Of a stretch of DNA of 64,000 bases, positions 11,130-21,063 are shown piece after piece. This DNA comes from Cepaea nemoralis. Its lineage: Eukaryota > Mollusca > Gastropoda > Stylommatophora > Helicidae. A model generated the notes under the pieces. The model made no database searches, was not told where the DNA came from, and worked only from the letters and a program-made list of their open reading frames with translations. How positions within the stretch are numbered: the first letter of the stretch is position 1; each line of letters begins with the position of its first letter. The stretch is from contig JACEFZ010017867.1 of assembly GCA_014155875.1 (NCBI GenBank), positions 32,501-96,500 of the forward strand, read 5' to 3'. Made by a program: the position numbers and the translations under genes.

Positions 11130-11500
11130 AAGAGAAGAACGCGGTACAGATCACGAATGGGACATTGGTGTTGCAAAAAGCCATTGTGAATGGAATACAA
11201 TGCAGCTTGGTGCGTGATACTGGGGCAAGTATAGTCGGCACTCACAAAAGATCTGATTAGAGATTCAGACTACACTGGGGAACACGTTATTTGTAGAACT
11301 TTTGGGGGAGAAGAGAAAAGTTTCGAATCGCGTGGGCTGATATCAACTGCCCATACTTTTCTGGTAGAATCAAAGTAGCTGTTCTGCCTGACCCATGTGC
11401 AGATGTCCTCCTGGGGAATATCCCAAATGTACATGATGTTTCTCTGGAGGACATAACACAGTGGGAAGCGAAACAGGTGCTAGCAAATGCTGTTACTCGA
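11130..11500 (+). pseudogene. pol: retropepsin (PR) domain of the Gmr1-like element
   Basis: DTGAS at 11216-11230, preceded by CSLVR, is the retroviral-type aspartic protease active site. It is followed after a stop by a block ending PDPCADVLLGNIP (11385-11430), the usual second hydrophobic/G motif (LLG.). The enzyme normally cleaves the Gag-Pol precursor. A stop after THKRSD and a frame change interrupt it. The next coding DNA is the integrase, not RT. Confidence 0.78.
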
Positions 11501-11654
11501 TTACAATCTCACAGAGAGAATCAGGGACTGCAGGACAACACATTGTCTAACTCACAAGTATTACCTAAATTGGTAGAGAAACCTGCGGATTTTGGTGCAT
11601 TGCACTCCGCCGATGCATCAATACAACACTGCTTCACTTGAGTAGATCTTCCAC

Positions 11655-12830
11655 CGAGTATCTCGAAATTTGGTAAGTGGTCCTTCACAATGCATAACAA
11701 CATTTTAACACGGGTATATGAGAAAAATGGTACCCAAATATAACAAACAATTGTGGCTACTAAATTCCGACAGAAAATATTGCAGACAGCGCGCGATATT
11801 CCTTTTGCAGGACATATGGGCATTGCAAAAACATCCGCCAGAAATCTGTCGAATTTTTACTTGCCGGTTTTTGCCAAAGACACACGCAAGTACGTTCAAT
11901 CAATTAGTGTATGTCAAAAGGTGCTACAAAAGGGTCAACAACCTAAGGCACTTGTGCAATCGACGAATTTATCATCCCGCCCGTTTGAGGAGATCGCTGT
12001 CGATATTGTAGGACCCTTGAATACTGTAACAGATAGGGGTAACAGGTACATTCTTAAGGCACTCGACACGTGTACTCGTTGGCCAGTAGCTGTGGCGCTA
12101 AAGAGAATCACTTCATCTGTCATTGTCGATGCTTTCCTCTTGCTGTTTTCTCGGATAAGGTTTTCCGTTATGTATCCTATCTGACAAGGGCTCACAATTT
12201 ATTTCTGGGGCTACACAAGCTATCGGTAATATGTTAAGGATTAAACAGATGTTTTCTTATAGCTTTCACCCGATGTCACATGGGATTATAGAGAATTTAA
12301 ACGGGACGTTAAAAAGAGCTTTAGCCATAGTAACAGCTCAACGTCCGAAGGATTGTGACATTCTTTTGCCAGCGGTGTTATTTGCTTATCGGGAAGTACC
12401 GCAGGCCAGTACAGGGTTTTCAACTTTCGAACTTGTATATGGTGCCAATCCACGCGAGCCTATGCAAATACTGAATGAACTATTGACGGGTGAAGTCAAA
12501 GACGAATCAACCAGAGAGGCTTACGAACATGTTACCAGCCTCCGTAGATAAGATCATGACGTCATGGACAATCGCAAAACAAGCGTTACATGACGCAGGC
12601 ACTAAATATCGCCAGTATGCTAATCGTTCGGCAAAAACAATCTCATTACAAGAAGGGGACGAGGTTTTATTCTTACTTCCTAACCCTATCGAAACTCTTT
12701 CGACTTCATGGCAAGGTCCATTCAAAATTCTAAAGAAAATATCTGATGTCGATTATTAAATTTTGGTTCGTGATAAGCCTAGGATATACCATAATAATAT
12801 GTTCAAACCGTATCATTCTAGACAGTCTGG
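11655..12830 (+). pseudogene. pol: integrase (INT) with GPY/F module, Gmr1-like element
   Basis: The N-terminal zinc-binding region reads ILQTARDIPFAGHMGIAKT and CQKVLQKGQ; the first His and one Cys of HHCC appear mutated. The DDE core is intact in parts: FEEIAVDIVGPLN (D1, near 12000), DKGSQFISGATQAIGNML (D2, near 12184) and GIIENLNGTLKRAL (E, near 12285). A GPY/F-like C-terminal module follows: TSWQGPFKILKKISDVDY then HNNMFKPYHS. Frameshifts or stops lie near 12180, 12550 and 12758. Integrase inserts the cDNA into the genome. It lies upstream of RT, as in Gmr1-like elements and unlike most Ty3/gypsy. Confidence 0.85.
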
Positions 12831-13003
12831 CACGTCAGCTGAGTTGTCTGATCAGGACATACAAAATACTGCTTTATGTTCAGTAATCAATGAACAAGCT
12901 GACGACGCAATTCCACAAACGATTCCTACGCCTATCGTAGCAAACAAAAGTAGATTGGAAAGCAGTTCTTATAAACACGAAACTATCGCAGACTGATCAT
13001 GAA
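12831..13003 (+). other. INT-RT linker of pol
   Basis: The open frame continuing from the GPY/F module ends at a stop at about 12996. It has no recognised domain and joins directly to the RT block. Confidence 0.5.
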
Positions 13004-13770
13004 ATGTTTAGACAATTATTAGAAGAATTTGGTGATATTTGTTCGGATTCACCTGGTAAAACTTCGTGTATCCAACATCACATTCAGTTAAACTCGCAAA
13101 TACCAGTAAAAACCAAACCGCATCCGATTCCATTACACTATCAGGATAGGGTTATCAAAGAAATCATTGAGTTGGAACAAACAGGTATTATTCGCAAATC
13201 GTCTTCTCATTACTGCTCGCCTCTTGTAATTATTAAAAAGAAAGATGGTAATCTACGCATCTGTGTTGACTATCGCAAAGTTAACGCCCTCCATTCCTTG
13301 ATGCTGAGCCAATGCCTCACATCGACATTTGATAGCTGGCATGGCTAAATCGACATTGTTTTCGAAACTAGACCTCACGAAAGGGTTTTGGCAAATACCG
13401 ATGTCCGAAGATTCGATTCATATTACTGCGTTCGCTACACCATTAGGGTTATACGAATTTTTATATCTTCCTTTTGGTCTTCAGAACTCGCCGGCAGCAT
13501 TTACTCGTATGATGAGAATGTTACTTAGAGATATCACAAATACAGAAACATACATGGATGATATATGTATAAATACTCCTGATACTGCTCAACATATTCA
13601 AATTCTGAGACAGATCTTTAGTCGTATTCGAACGTTCGGTCTGACGGTTAAACCTGGTAAGACTGAAATTGCCTTATAAGAAATTCAAATGTATGGGACA
13701 TAAAATGTCTAAAGGAGTTCTGTATACTGATCCAAAAATTGTGACGAAAATTCTAGACATTCGTTTACCA
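13004..13770 (+). pseudogene. pol: reverse transcriptase (RT) of the Gmr1-like element
   Basis: A standard Ty3/gypsy RT: YCSPLVIIKKKDGNLRICVD YRKVN near 13213, KLDLTKGFWQIPMSED after a frameshift at about 13345, FGLQNSPAAFTRMM, and the catalytic YMDD at 13551-13562. The thumb follows in another frame (GHKMSKGVLYTDPKIVTKIL near 13700). The frameshift at 13330-13345 and stop at 13677 show decay. The thumb is broken at 13779 by a pure A tract. It would copy element RNA to DNA with the RNase H that follows. Confidence 0.9.
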
Positions 13771-13774
13771 AGAA

Positions 13775-13776
<2 letters not shown>

Positions 13777-13818
<42 letters not shown>
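13777..13818. repeat. poly(A) tract inside pol
   Basis: About 41 adenines replace a few codons in the RT thumb just before LGLINYYQKFI resumes. It is probably slippage growth of a Lys-Lys codon run. Confidence 0.95.
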
Positions 13819-13821
<3 letters not shown>

Positions 13822-13822
<1 letters not shown>

Positions 13823-14374
13823 GGTCTTATTAATTACTATCAAAAATTTATAAATTGTTTTTGCTAAAATGACTTCACACTTATCGGAATCATTAAAGAA
13901 AGAATAATCAAATAAAATTAGATGGTTGGAAACGCACGAAGAAATTATCGAGTAAATAAAATCTATTTTCAGTTCTCCGCCCATTCTCAGAATTCCGGAC
14001 ATGTCGAAATATTTGTCGTTCAAACTGATGCCAGTTCACATTCTATCTCTTGTATTCTACTACAACAGTATAACAGCTTACTACATCCACTTCTATATTC
14101 TAGTAGAAAGTTAAATGAGAGTCAAAAGCGGTATGCGATTACAGAACTTGAAGCACTGTCTTTGGTTGAAGCAGTGAATATATTCTCGAAATACCTGTTA
14201 GGGAAACAATTCTTGGTTACCTCAGATAACAAGCCACAGAAAATCTTTAAGGATGGCTCACCAAAAAATGCCAGAATTCACAGGTGGGCATTGCTTTTAC
14301 AAGACTATGACTTTACTGTGTCTCACATTCCTGTCAAGGAAAACAATCTAGCAGACTTATTAAGTCGATTATAA
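13822..14374 (+). pseudogene. pol: RNase H of the Gmr1-like element
   Basis: After stops (13860-13925) the frame encodes FVVQTDASSHSISCILLQQ (first Asp), AITELEALSLVEAV (Glu), LVTSDNKPQ (Asp) and the end VKENNLADLLSRL, matching the Ty3/gypsy RNase H. The stop at 14374 ends pol. The order on the plus strand is therefore PR-INT-RT-RNaseH. Confidence 0.9.
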
Positions 14375-14870
14375 TATCGCTGTACTTAGAAATACATGAA
14401 TGTTTCCATTATTCATTGAATCAGAATAAAAGAATGTGTTATTTTATTTATTACTGTGTTCTGACTGTAACACATACATAATAATATTGTATTTGTATAA
14501 GGTTAGTCACTTGTTTATATTATTATTTCAGAATAGAATGAGTTGTCAAGCTAAAGTATATACTCGTTGTTTCCGGCTGATGAACATTTTACGTATGCCA
14601 GATGCAATTATTCTTGCTGCAATATGAACTTGGACTAATATTGGCACTATTCAGTTTGCAGTGACGATTCGATTTCAAGCGCTGTATGAAAATAGTGAAT
14701 ATTAAGATTCGGTCAAGTATGGAACCGCATCTTCGATATTAGTGTATAATGGAAAAGACAATTTTACCAGTTATATTAAATATATTGACAAACAATATAA
14801 CACTTAAATAATATTGACATATGGAATGACATTATTTGTTATTCATATTTTAGTATGAGTGAGTGGGTAA
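14375..14870 (+). other. AT-rich 3' untranslated region after pol
   Basis: AT-rich DNA without coding potential directly after RNase H. I saw no env-like ORF. Confidence 0.5.
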
Positions 14871-15400
14871 TATTTTACTTAATTAGTTAGAATTGTTAAG
14901 TTATATGTGTTACTATTCTTATCGTAGTTCGTAGTATTGGAATATTAGTGTATAAATTTCATTCTTAAATTAACGTAGTGATGTTATTATATAGATTGTT
15001 GTTATTCGTAATATTATCATATAGTATTAGGTTATTAATTTGTTAAATTGCTGATGGTAATTATGTATGTTATTCTTTTGCATATAGGTAAATGCTTAAC
15101 TTATATGTAATCACATTTATGTATTGTCTGATATTTTACTTAATTAGTTAGAATTGTTAAGTTATATGTGTTACTATTCTTATCGTAGTTCGTAGTATTG
15201 ATTAATTGGAATATTAGTGTATAAATTTCATTCTTAAATTAACGTAGTGATGTTATTATATAGATTGTTGTTATTCGTAATATTATCATATAGTATTAGG
15301 TTATTAATTTGTTAAATTGCTGATGGTAATTATGTATGTTATTCTTTTGCATATAGGTAAATGCTTAACTTATATGCAATCACATTTATGTATGTCTGAC
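14871..15400 (+). repeat. 261-bp tandem duplication in the 3' region
   Basis: TATTTTACTTAATTAGTTAG begins at 14871 and again at 15132. The two copies are nearly identical over about 260 bp; the second has 8 extra bases (GATTAATT). Confidence 0.95.
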
Positions 15401-15831
15401 GTTGTGTGAATGAAAAGGATGCATGGAAAGGGAATTAACATTTACAATATACATTCCGTCAAAAATAGTCCACACGAACATTAACAATACAAGTAGATAA
15501 TTGGTACATACTTTAATATATTCATTCCAAAATATACATAGGAAATAGATATAGTACGGTATAATCTAGAGAACATATAGAATTACTTAAATATTGTACC
15601 GTTAAATTAAATTAATATTAATTAGCCACATACGACATGTTAGGTAAATGTGGCGAATGATGGAAAGAAATGTTGACTTATAGTAAAGTCGACATGATAC
15701 GATTCAGGCGTCAATGGAAATCAGTTGCACATAGTAGCTAGTAATGACGTCAGGTATTCATTACAGGATTGTACTTTTATTTGCTGTAGGTACTCGAGGT
15801 TACAGAGGCCTATAGGTTTTACAAGGGGTCA

Positions 15832-15985
15832 GCGCTTATACGCGATTAACAACCATTTATATGTATGTGCTGGCGGCGTCTGAACCTTGATTTTATTTAC
15901 AAGTGGTCGATTAGTGGATACGCGAATAACAGCCATTAAAATATATGAGCTGGCGGCGATCGAGACTTGAGTTTTAATCCTGTGT
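15832..15985 (+). repeat. 80-bp diverged duplication
   Basis: The motif GAGCTGGCGGCG/GTGCTGGCGGCG recurs at 15869 and 15949. Flanks are similar (TACGCGATTAACAACCATT and TACGCGAATAACAGCCATT). Confidence 0.8.
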
Positions 15986-16144
15986 CTGATATCCACACGT
16001 TCTATGCTGTCTCATTGGAACATTCTGTATCCCAACGACGATGGATTCGTGGGTCGATTACGACTTAGAGTAATTTACGTCGCCTCCATCATTTGTGTAC
16101 ATGATAATCAGATAGAGTAAATGTTTTACAAACAATTTTTTGTG

Positions 16145-16277
16145 TGAGGGGGGCAGCTGTCATATAGCATATGACAGGCGTGTAGAGAGTGAACTGATGT
16201 GCACACACATCAGTGAACAAAAATAGACGAAGTAGAAAACACAACACGATGTAGCACTACAAATGCACAAGTGCTAC
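16145..16277 (+). promoter_or_regulatory. purine tract and three-hairpin cluster (possible LTR edge)
   Basis: GAGGGGGGCAG at 16145-16155 resembles a polypurine tract. It is followed by three perfect inverted repeats: CTGTCATAT-AGC-ATATGACAG (16157-16177), ACTGATGTG-CACA-CACATCAGT (16193-16214) and GTAGCACT-(11 nt)-AGTGCTAC (16251-16277). The position after pol suggests a 3' LTR start, but no matching 5' copy was found, so the role is unknown. Confidence 0.45.
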
Positions 16278-16280
16278 GTC

Positions 16281-16983
16281 ATCAAGTCGCGATGATTAAC
16301 AACGCGATTGTCACTTAGTGTCGTAAGTAATTATTTACTTACTTATGATGTCGTCCCTGGAGTGAGGGGAATCAACAATCACAATTTTTTTTTGAAACCC
16401 AAGATTACTGTCCTAGAGAAACCACCAGAATCCGTCCACAAACTCCCTCAGTCAGCAGACACCCCTTTCTTACTCTCAATCACCCCTGGATCATGCCCCC
16501 TCTCATTCTTCCCCAACACAACATACTCAACACCTCTCACCTTAACAAATACATACAACAATTAATTTACTAAAACAAATAGCATGTGTGTGAGAGGTGT
16601 GTGTGTGTAATGGGTAGAATGTTTGTCGAATATTCTAATGTTAGACAAGTGATTTAGAAGCAAAGTCTGTAACATCATAGTGCTTAGCACACAACAGCAC
16701 AATTTATTCCGGACAGTGAACCTCACCCAGAAGATGTTTCTCCGTCCACATGGCAACATTCTCCAATCACTCGAACAAACAGGATGCTGGTCATCCGATA
16801 GACACTGTTGATCTTGGTCTTCACTCTACCACACGGTGAAGTTATTCTGTTTCATAATGTTTGTTGAACTGATAATCTTCCAATTAACTGAAATGTCACT
16901 TTGGGGAAATCTAATGTTCATACGTCTCTGATTATAACATTTCCCCCTCTTTTAGAACACAACCTATTAATGTTTGTTAGGTA

Positions 16984-16986
<3 letters not shown>
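16281..16986. other. unassigned stretch
   Basis: There is another short dyad at about 16323-16341 (AAGTAATTATTTACTT). Nothing is recognised as coding. Confidence 0.45.

Positions 16987-17072
<86 letters not shown>
16987..17072. repeat. (AT)n microsatellite
   Basis: A pure AT dinucleotide tract of about 85 bp. Confidence 0.98.
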
Positions 17073-17077
<5 letters not shown>

Positions 17078-17941
17078 TGGTATGCGAGTTATTAATCTTC
17101 GGTGATGAAGCCTATCACTCATTAAACACAACACTTATGTTCATTAAATGCTGCTCAGCAGAAGCCAGGTTTCTGCGGACCAACTAGGTTCTGAGCCCCG
17201 TGTAAAAACCTCTCAGTAACCTCTGTCTTCTTTCCATGAGCCATCATTGTATAAAACTTTGAACTGCTTCTCCGTAATAAATCATCTCACACTCAAGTGG
17301 AACACTCAAGGGGAACTGTAAATGGAACCTGTAGAGTAGATAACATCATGGTGAGGGCAACTCAATCCTGACCGTAATTAGGTGATTGTAGGCCAATAGC
17401 AGCACTCAGATCTATAACAGAGATCCGATCTCTGTCATACGGCCAAATCGCGCATCACAATGGTCTTATGCATGGCAACACCAGGAAAGAATAAAGGAAC
17501 GCGTAGAAACCCGGCCGACGCCTTACTGAAAAATCCTACAATTTCACATTCCACTCCTCCCTCTCAACCATCCTTAATCTCTCTAATTATTATTCCACTA
17601 CATTGTCCTCAACTCCCCGAGTACAATGATATATCACACAAGCTAGTTAAAGCCATACAATAGGACACTAGTGCCGACGCTCCTATAATACTTTCTAGCA
17701 CCGCCCTTATAGAACATTCTATCACCGCACCTATAATACATTATATCACTGCACAGTACTGTACTCTATTCCTAATCATACTCTAAGTTAGATCTAATTA
17801 ATAGCCTACCATATGCCTATTCCTGTTGCTAATCGAGAAACTATGCAATCACAGACTGGATCTATGTCCGCGGATAACTATCACCATTTAGACATTATAG
17901 TCTCTCTCATGTAACACAACTCGGAATAATGCACCGATTAC
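17073..17941. other. unassigned stretch
   Basis: I saw no element signature. A small run of similar phrases (CTATAATACATT.., CACCGCCCTTATAG) near 17680-17750 suggests a short decayed repeat. Confidence 0.45.
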
Positions 17942-18205
17942 CGCAACTGGTTTTATATTGGTGCTTGAGGGACGTCACCAAAAAGTCAAGACGCCAATAA
18001 GTCCAGAATCTGGTTTTGTCCTCCTGTTTTAGACTAATTGGAGTCAATTCCCCGTCAAGTACACTTTCATCCGGGGAATTCTTTGTCTCATATAACAAGG
18101 ATCCTGGCTGTCTGTGAGCCAGAGACCTTTCCCCCACATCACAGAATCCTTCCGACTTCTGGCAGACATTCCGTCTATCACTTTCAAAGGCCAACTCCCG
18201 CCTTG
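17942..18205 (-). CDS. candidate exon, C-type-lectin-like (uncertain)
   Basis: An open 264-bp minus-strand block has acceptor CATCTGTCAG and donor TTGCG|GTAATC, phase 1 at both ends (2 + 261 + 1). It encodes NVCQKSEGFCDVGERSLAH, GSLLYETKNSPDESVL and KTRFWTYWRLDFLVTSL. The spacing of C, G-SL and FW is reminiscent of a C-type-lectin-like domain, but I do not recognise a specific family. It would follow the FTP exon at 20144-20320. It lies inside the block inserted in the Tigger transposase, which is odd for an ordinary exon. It may be a captured exon or chance. Confidence 0.35.
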
Positions 18206-18659
18206 CTGACAGATGACGCCAGTGCACGTCTCTCGAACAACAACCTGCCAACAAAATGTCGACCGTGTGTAGACATCGCGACGCGACTCACTCTCTCATT
18301 CCCTACAACATCAAAGGGTTGCTGTTTTTGCAGACTAAGGTCGGGTCTAGTTTGTCATCGATCGAACTAACAAGTTTATTCTGCGAGACACACTTCACTT
18401 TCAGCCTTCACACAGAACAGACGCATCTCAGCCCTACACGGACACCAGCATATACGATTCACTAGAACGCTCCACACTTGCATCGATTGAAAACAGTAGC
18501 TCACACAGACGGACACTTTCACCATTAGTCACGACATTTCTCAACTGCCGGACGTCGATCGCAGGTGCTAATCCATACTGGTATGGCAACTTAGTCACCA
18601 ACGCCGACCGATCATGCTGGGCGATCGTCATGGCTTAACGGCCGTTGGCAGTTAGCACC
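18206..18659. other. unassigned stretch
   Basis: A minus-strand open run (about 18434-18631) has no recognised domain. I do not call it a gene. Confidence 0.4.
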
Positions 18660-18665
18660 AGTCTC

Positions 18666-18725
18666 CCCCCCCCACACACACACACACGCACGCACGCACT
18701 CACGCACGCACACACACACACACAC
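18666..18725. repeat. C-run and (CA)n microsatellite
   Basis: A C-run (ten C) is followed by CA/CG repeats up to 18725. Confidence 0.95.
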
Positions 18726-19130
18726 TAGAAGGTACGGGACACAACACGGACTCCAGGGTAACATGGTAAGGAGGTTTGTGACGGGAGCATATTTCGTCCA
18801 GTGAAAGGTGTATATGGCCTGAGTGCTGCCGGCTGGAGAGTGTTATTGTATCCGTGAGAAACACATGCTCCTGGTGAGAATAAAGTTCATCAAATCATCG
18901 TTCCCGTGGCTTTTTCTTGAGTGCATGGCCTTTGGTGTTGCTGTGAAGGTTTGGATGCAGTGTGCCGACCCACGGGTCTTGGGGATTAATCCAAGCGATA
19001 CTCAAGGTCATCATCATAACCCCTAGAACATTCAACGATCCAGTTCTCTGAGAGGTCTTTCACACATCCTGATATGGACTGGCAGTAATCACCTTCTCCC
19101 TCATATGAGAACGCATCACTCCTTGACAGT
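18726..19130. other. unassigned, right edge of inserted block
   Basis: Nothing is recognised. This should contain the right boundary of the insertion into the Tigger transposase. Confidence 0.4.
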
Positions 19131-19201
19131 GTGTGTGTGCGCGCGTGTGTGTGTGTGCGCGCGCGCGCGTGTGTGTGTGTGTGTATGTGTGTGTGTGTGT
19201 T
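19131..19201. repeat. (GT)n/(GC)n microsatellite at the transposase break
   Basis: GTGTGTGTG with CGCGCG islands directly precedes the resumed Tigger frame. The left break also ends in TGTGTGTG (8333-8340). Confidence 0.95.
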
Positions 19202-19302
19202 ATCGCTAATGAGTACAGCATGGGAAAATCAAATATCTCCACCATCATAAAGAACAAAGAGTTACTCAAATCAGTCGATGTGGCTAAAGGCGTAACTAGT
19301 AG
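19202..19302 (+). pseudogene. Tigger transposase N-terminus, 3' part
   Basis: The frame IANEYSMGKSNISTIIKNKE, then LLKSVDVAKGVT, is the second half of the CENP-B-like N-terminal HTH. It directly continues the block that stops at 8345 with about two codons lost. After KGVT the homology ends and only about 265 bp remain to the right terminal repeat, so the catalytic DDE domain was deleted. Confidence 0.87.
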
Positions 19303-19567
19303 ACTAAATTTCTTTTTTATTTTACGTTTAATTTATTTGGTTGTTTTCTTTCTCTTTATTTAATACGTGAAGTACACATATTCTTTGCGGTTTGTCAGGA
19401 AACCGACCGGATGTTAAAAACACAAAACAAAACAAAACAAAAAACATACGATTATTTCATCTTGAAACGGAAACGGATTATCTCTATATTATTGATTTCA
19501 ATGTTTCGGGTTACGAACATTTCGGATAAAGAATCGAGTTCTGGAACTAATAAAGTTCGTACCACTG

Positions 19568-19757
19568 TATACTCTCATTGATTTCGTGCACTCTGCGTTA
19601 TCTTTATACTTTTACAATATATATTCCCACTGTTTTCTTTCACTCTACGTTATCATATACTCTTACACTATATATTTCATTGTTTTCGTGCAATCTACGT
19701 TATCATTGTACTTCTACATCATATATTCACATTGCTTTCGTGCACTCTGTACTCATT
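19568..19757 (+). repeat. decayed satellite flank, right of the Tigger element
   Basis: Motifs CTACGTTATCAT, TTTCGTGCACTCT and ATATTCCCA match 7040-7213, which lies on the other side of the transposon. Confidence 0.75.
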
Positions 19758-20050
19758 GTCATTATCATCATCATATGCCATGCTGGTAAGCGTGGACAGT
19801 CATGTTTCACCATCTTACACAATCGCCAGAGTCGTGGAGAAACGATGTTCCTGTCCCGGCAATGCCATGTGGTCCAGCCACCAAGATAGTTACTTCATTG
19901 CCTTCCCCTAAGTAATTTTCCGTCAATCTTGCCAGTTGTCACCAAGTTCTCTAGTTTATTTCTTCTCATTACGTGCTCAGAACAATGCGACCGTCTACGT
20001 CGTATTTCTCTACTCGGTTTGCGGTTGTCATTTTCCCCTTGTAGGACTTG
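19758..20050 (-). pseudogene. RTE-like LINE 3' end, fragment
   Basis: The minus strand encodes SEHVMRRNKLENLVTTGKID, then GKLLRGRQ. It then continues in a 3' tail (GACAGGAAC..CTCTGGCGATTG..CCACGCTTACCAGCATGGCATATGATGATGAT) shared with 46705-46868. Confidence 0.75.
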
Positions 20051-20143
20051 CTAATTGAGATTACTATAGTTGTGTTCTCGCATATGACTCAACATTATTA
20101 TATTGACTGGCCCTGATTATCAACAACCAAGTGACCGACTCAC
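20051..20143. other. intron-like spacer
   Basis: Short sequence downstream (minus strand) of the donor of the FTP exon. Nothing else is recognised. Confidence 0.4.
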
Positions 20144-20320
20144 CTCCACTAATCCTCACGGAACAAATAGATTGCACCATTGGACCGTGCAGTTCAAGCT
20201 TATGGAGGAGAATGGCTGTGTCACATGCCACATCCAGCTCGGTGTCACTCAACTGGAACCGCCGCTCATTATAGCAGACATCAACGCTGTTCAGCTTGAC
20301 ACTGAAGTTGTGCAGGTACT
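20144..20320 (-). CDS. candidate host exon: second half of an FTP lectin domain
   Basis: A stop-free 177-bp minus-strand block has a strong acceptor (CTGTTTCTGGCAG) and a strong donor (GGAG|GTGAGT), phase 1 at both ends (2 + 174 + 1). It encodes YLHNFSVKLNSVDVCYNERR, then DTELDVACDTAIL, then SICSVRISGG. The pattern L.NF.V....CY.....C....LCEV.I.G is the C-terminal half of fucolectin-type/F5-8-like lectin domains. Joined by phase 1 to an exon like 3180-3404 it would complete the domain (QGK-YLHNF). NFS is a potential N-glycosylation site. It lies upstream of that exon on the minus strand, so it likely belongs to a different gene copy. Confidence 0.65.
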
Positions 20321-20524
20321 CTGCCAGAAACAGGTTAGTGAACACTGACGCACCGCTCACTCTATGAATGTATAACAGCCCATTTACAACAACAGTATGC
20401 AAATGCCCATGCAAAACAATAGTAGACTATAACACAGAAACAGAGCCATGCTCAGGGGAGTGGTTGGCCAGTCTGTGATGTGACAGGGCCAAGCTCGGCG
20501 GAGTACTATTTGGAATACTAGTTG
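20321..20524. other. unassigned spacer
   Basis: Nothing is recognised apart from the start of the RTE-like fragment at its right edge. Confidence 0.4.
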
Positions 20525-21063
20525 GAGGTTATAATATAAATAATAAACGCTGTGCAGATGAGACAGTTTTGGTGGCAGATAATACAACAGACCTACAAAA
20601 ATTGCTGGACATTGCAGTAACAGAGAGTGCTAGGAAAGGACTCTCCTTAAATATCAAGAAAACAGTAATAATGGCGATGTCAAAGAAAATGGTGTGACCA
20701 AAATGTGAAATAGTAACAGAAGGGGAAATTATTTAAACAGTGGATAATTTTAAATAACTAGGGGCATTTATAACATCATATTGAAGATGTACATTAGAGA
20801 TTAAGAGAGAATAGGGCAAGCAAAAACAGCATTTCAGAAAATGAATGGTATGTTATGTAATAAGTCACTGTCACTGAATGTAAGAAAGTGCTGAAATGCT
20901 ACGTAGAACCGGTTTTGCTGTATAGCAGTGAATCTTGGAATGTAAATGAACACATTAAGAATAAATTAGAAGCAACAGAGACGTGGTTCCGGAGACGATT
21001 GTTGCGAATTCCTTGGACTGCCAGAGTTACTAACAACGACTGCCTGAGACAGGCTAATGAAAC
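20525..21063 (+). pseudogene. RTE-like LINE, RT palm/thumb part, interrupted
   Basis: The plus strand encodes CADETVLVADNTTDLQKLL, where the catalytic YADD is CADE. It then encodes RKGLSLNIKKTVIMAMSKK, YVEPVLLYSSESWN and IPWTARVTNNDCLRQANET. The element is interrupted at 21063 by the minus-strand LINE and resumes at 22349. Stops occur at about 20698, 20735 and 20760. Confidence 0.88.

Noticed and set aside
14375..16144. An env gene after pol
   Set aside because: The region is AT-rich and full of stops. No signal peptide or membrane span is visible.
8346..19130. Paired LTRs for the gag-pol element
   Set aside because: I compared the regions before gag and after RNase H by eye and found no long direct repeat. 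LTRs are lost, too diverged, or outside the parts I could match.
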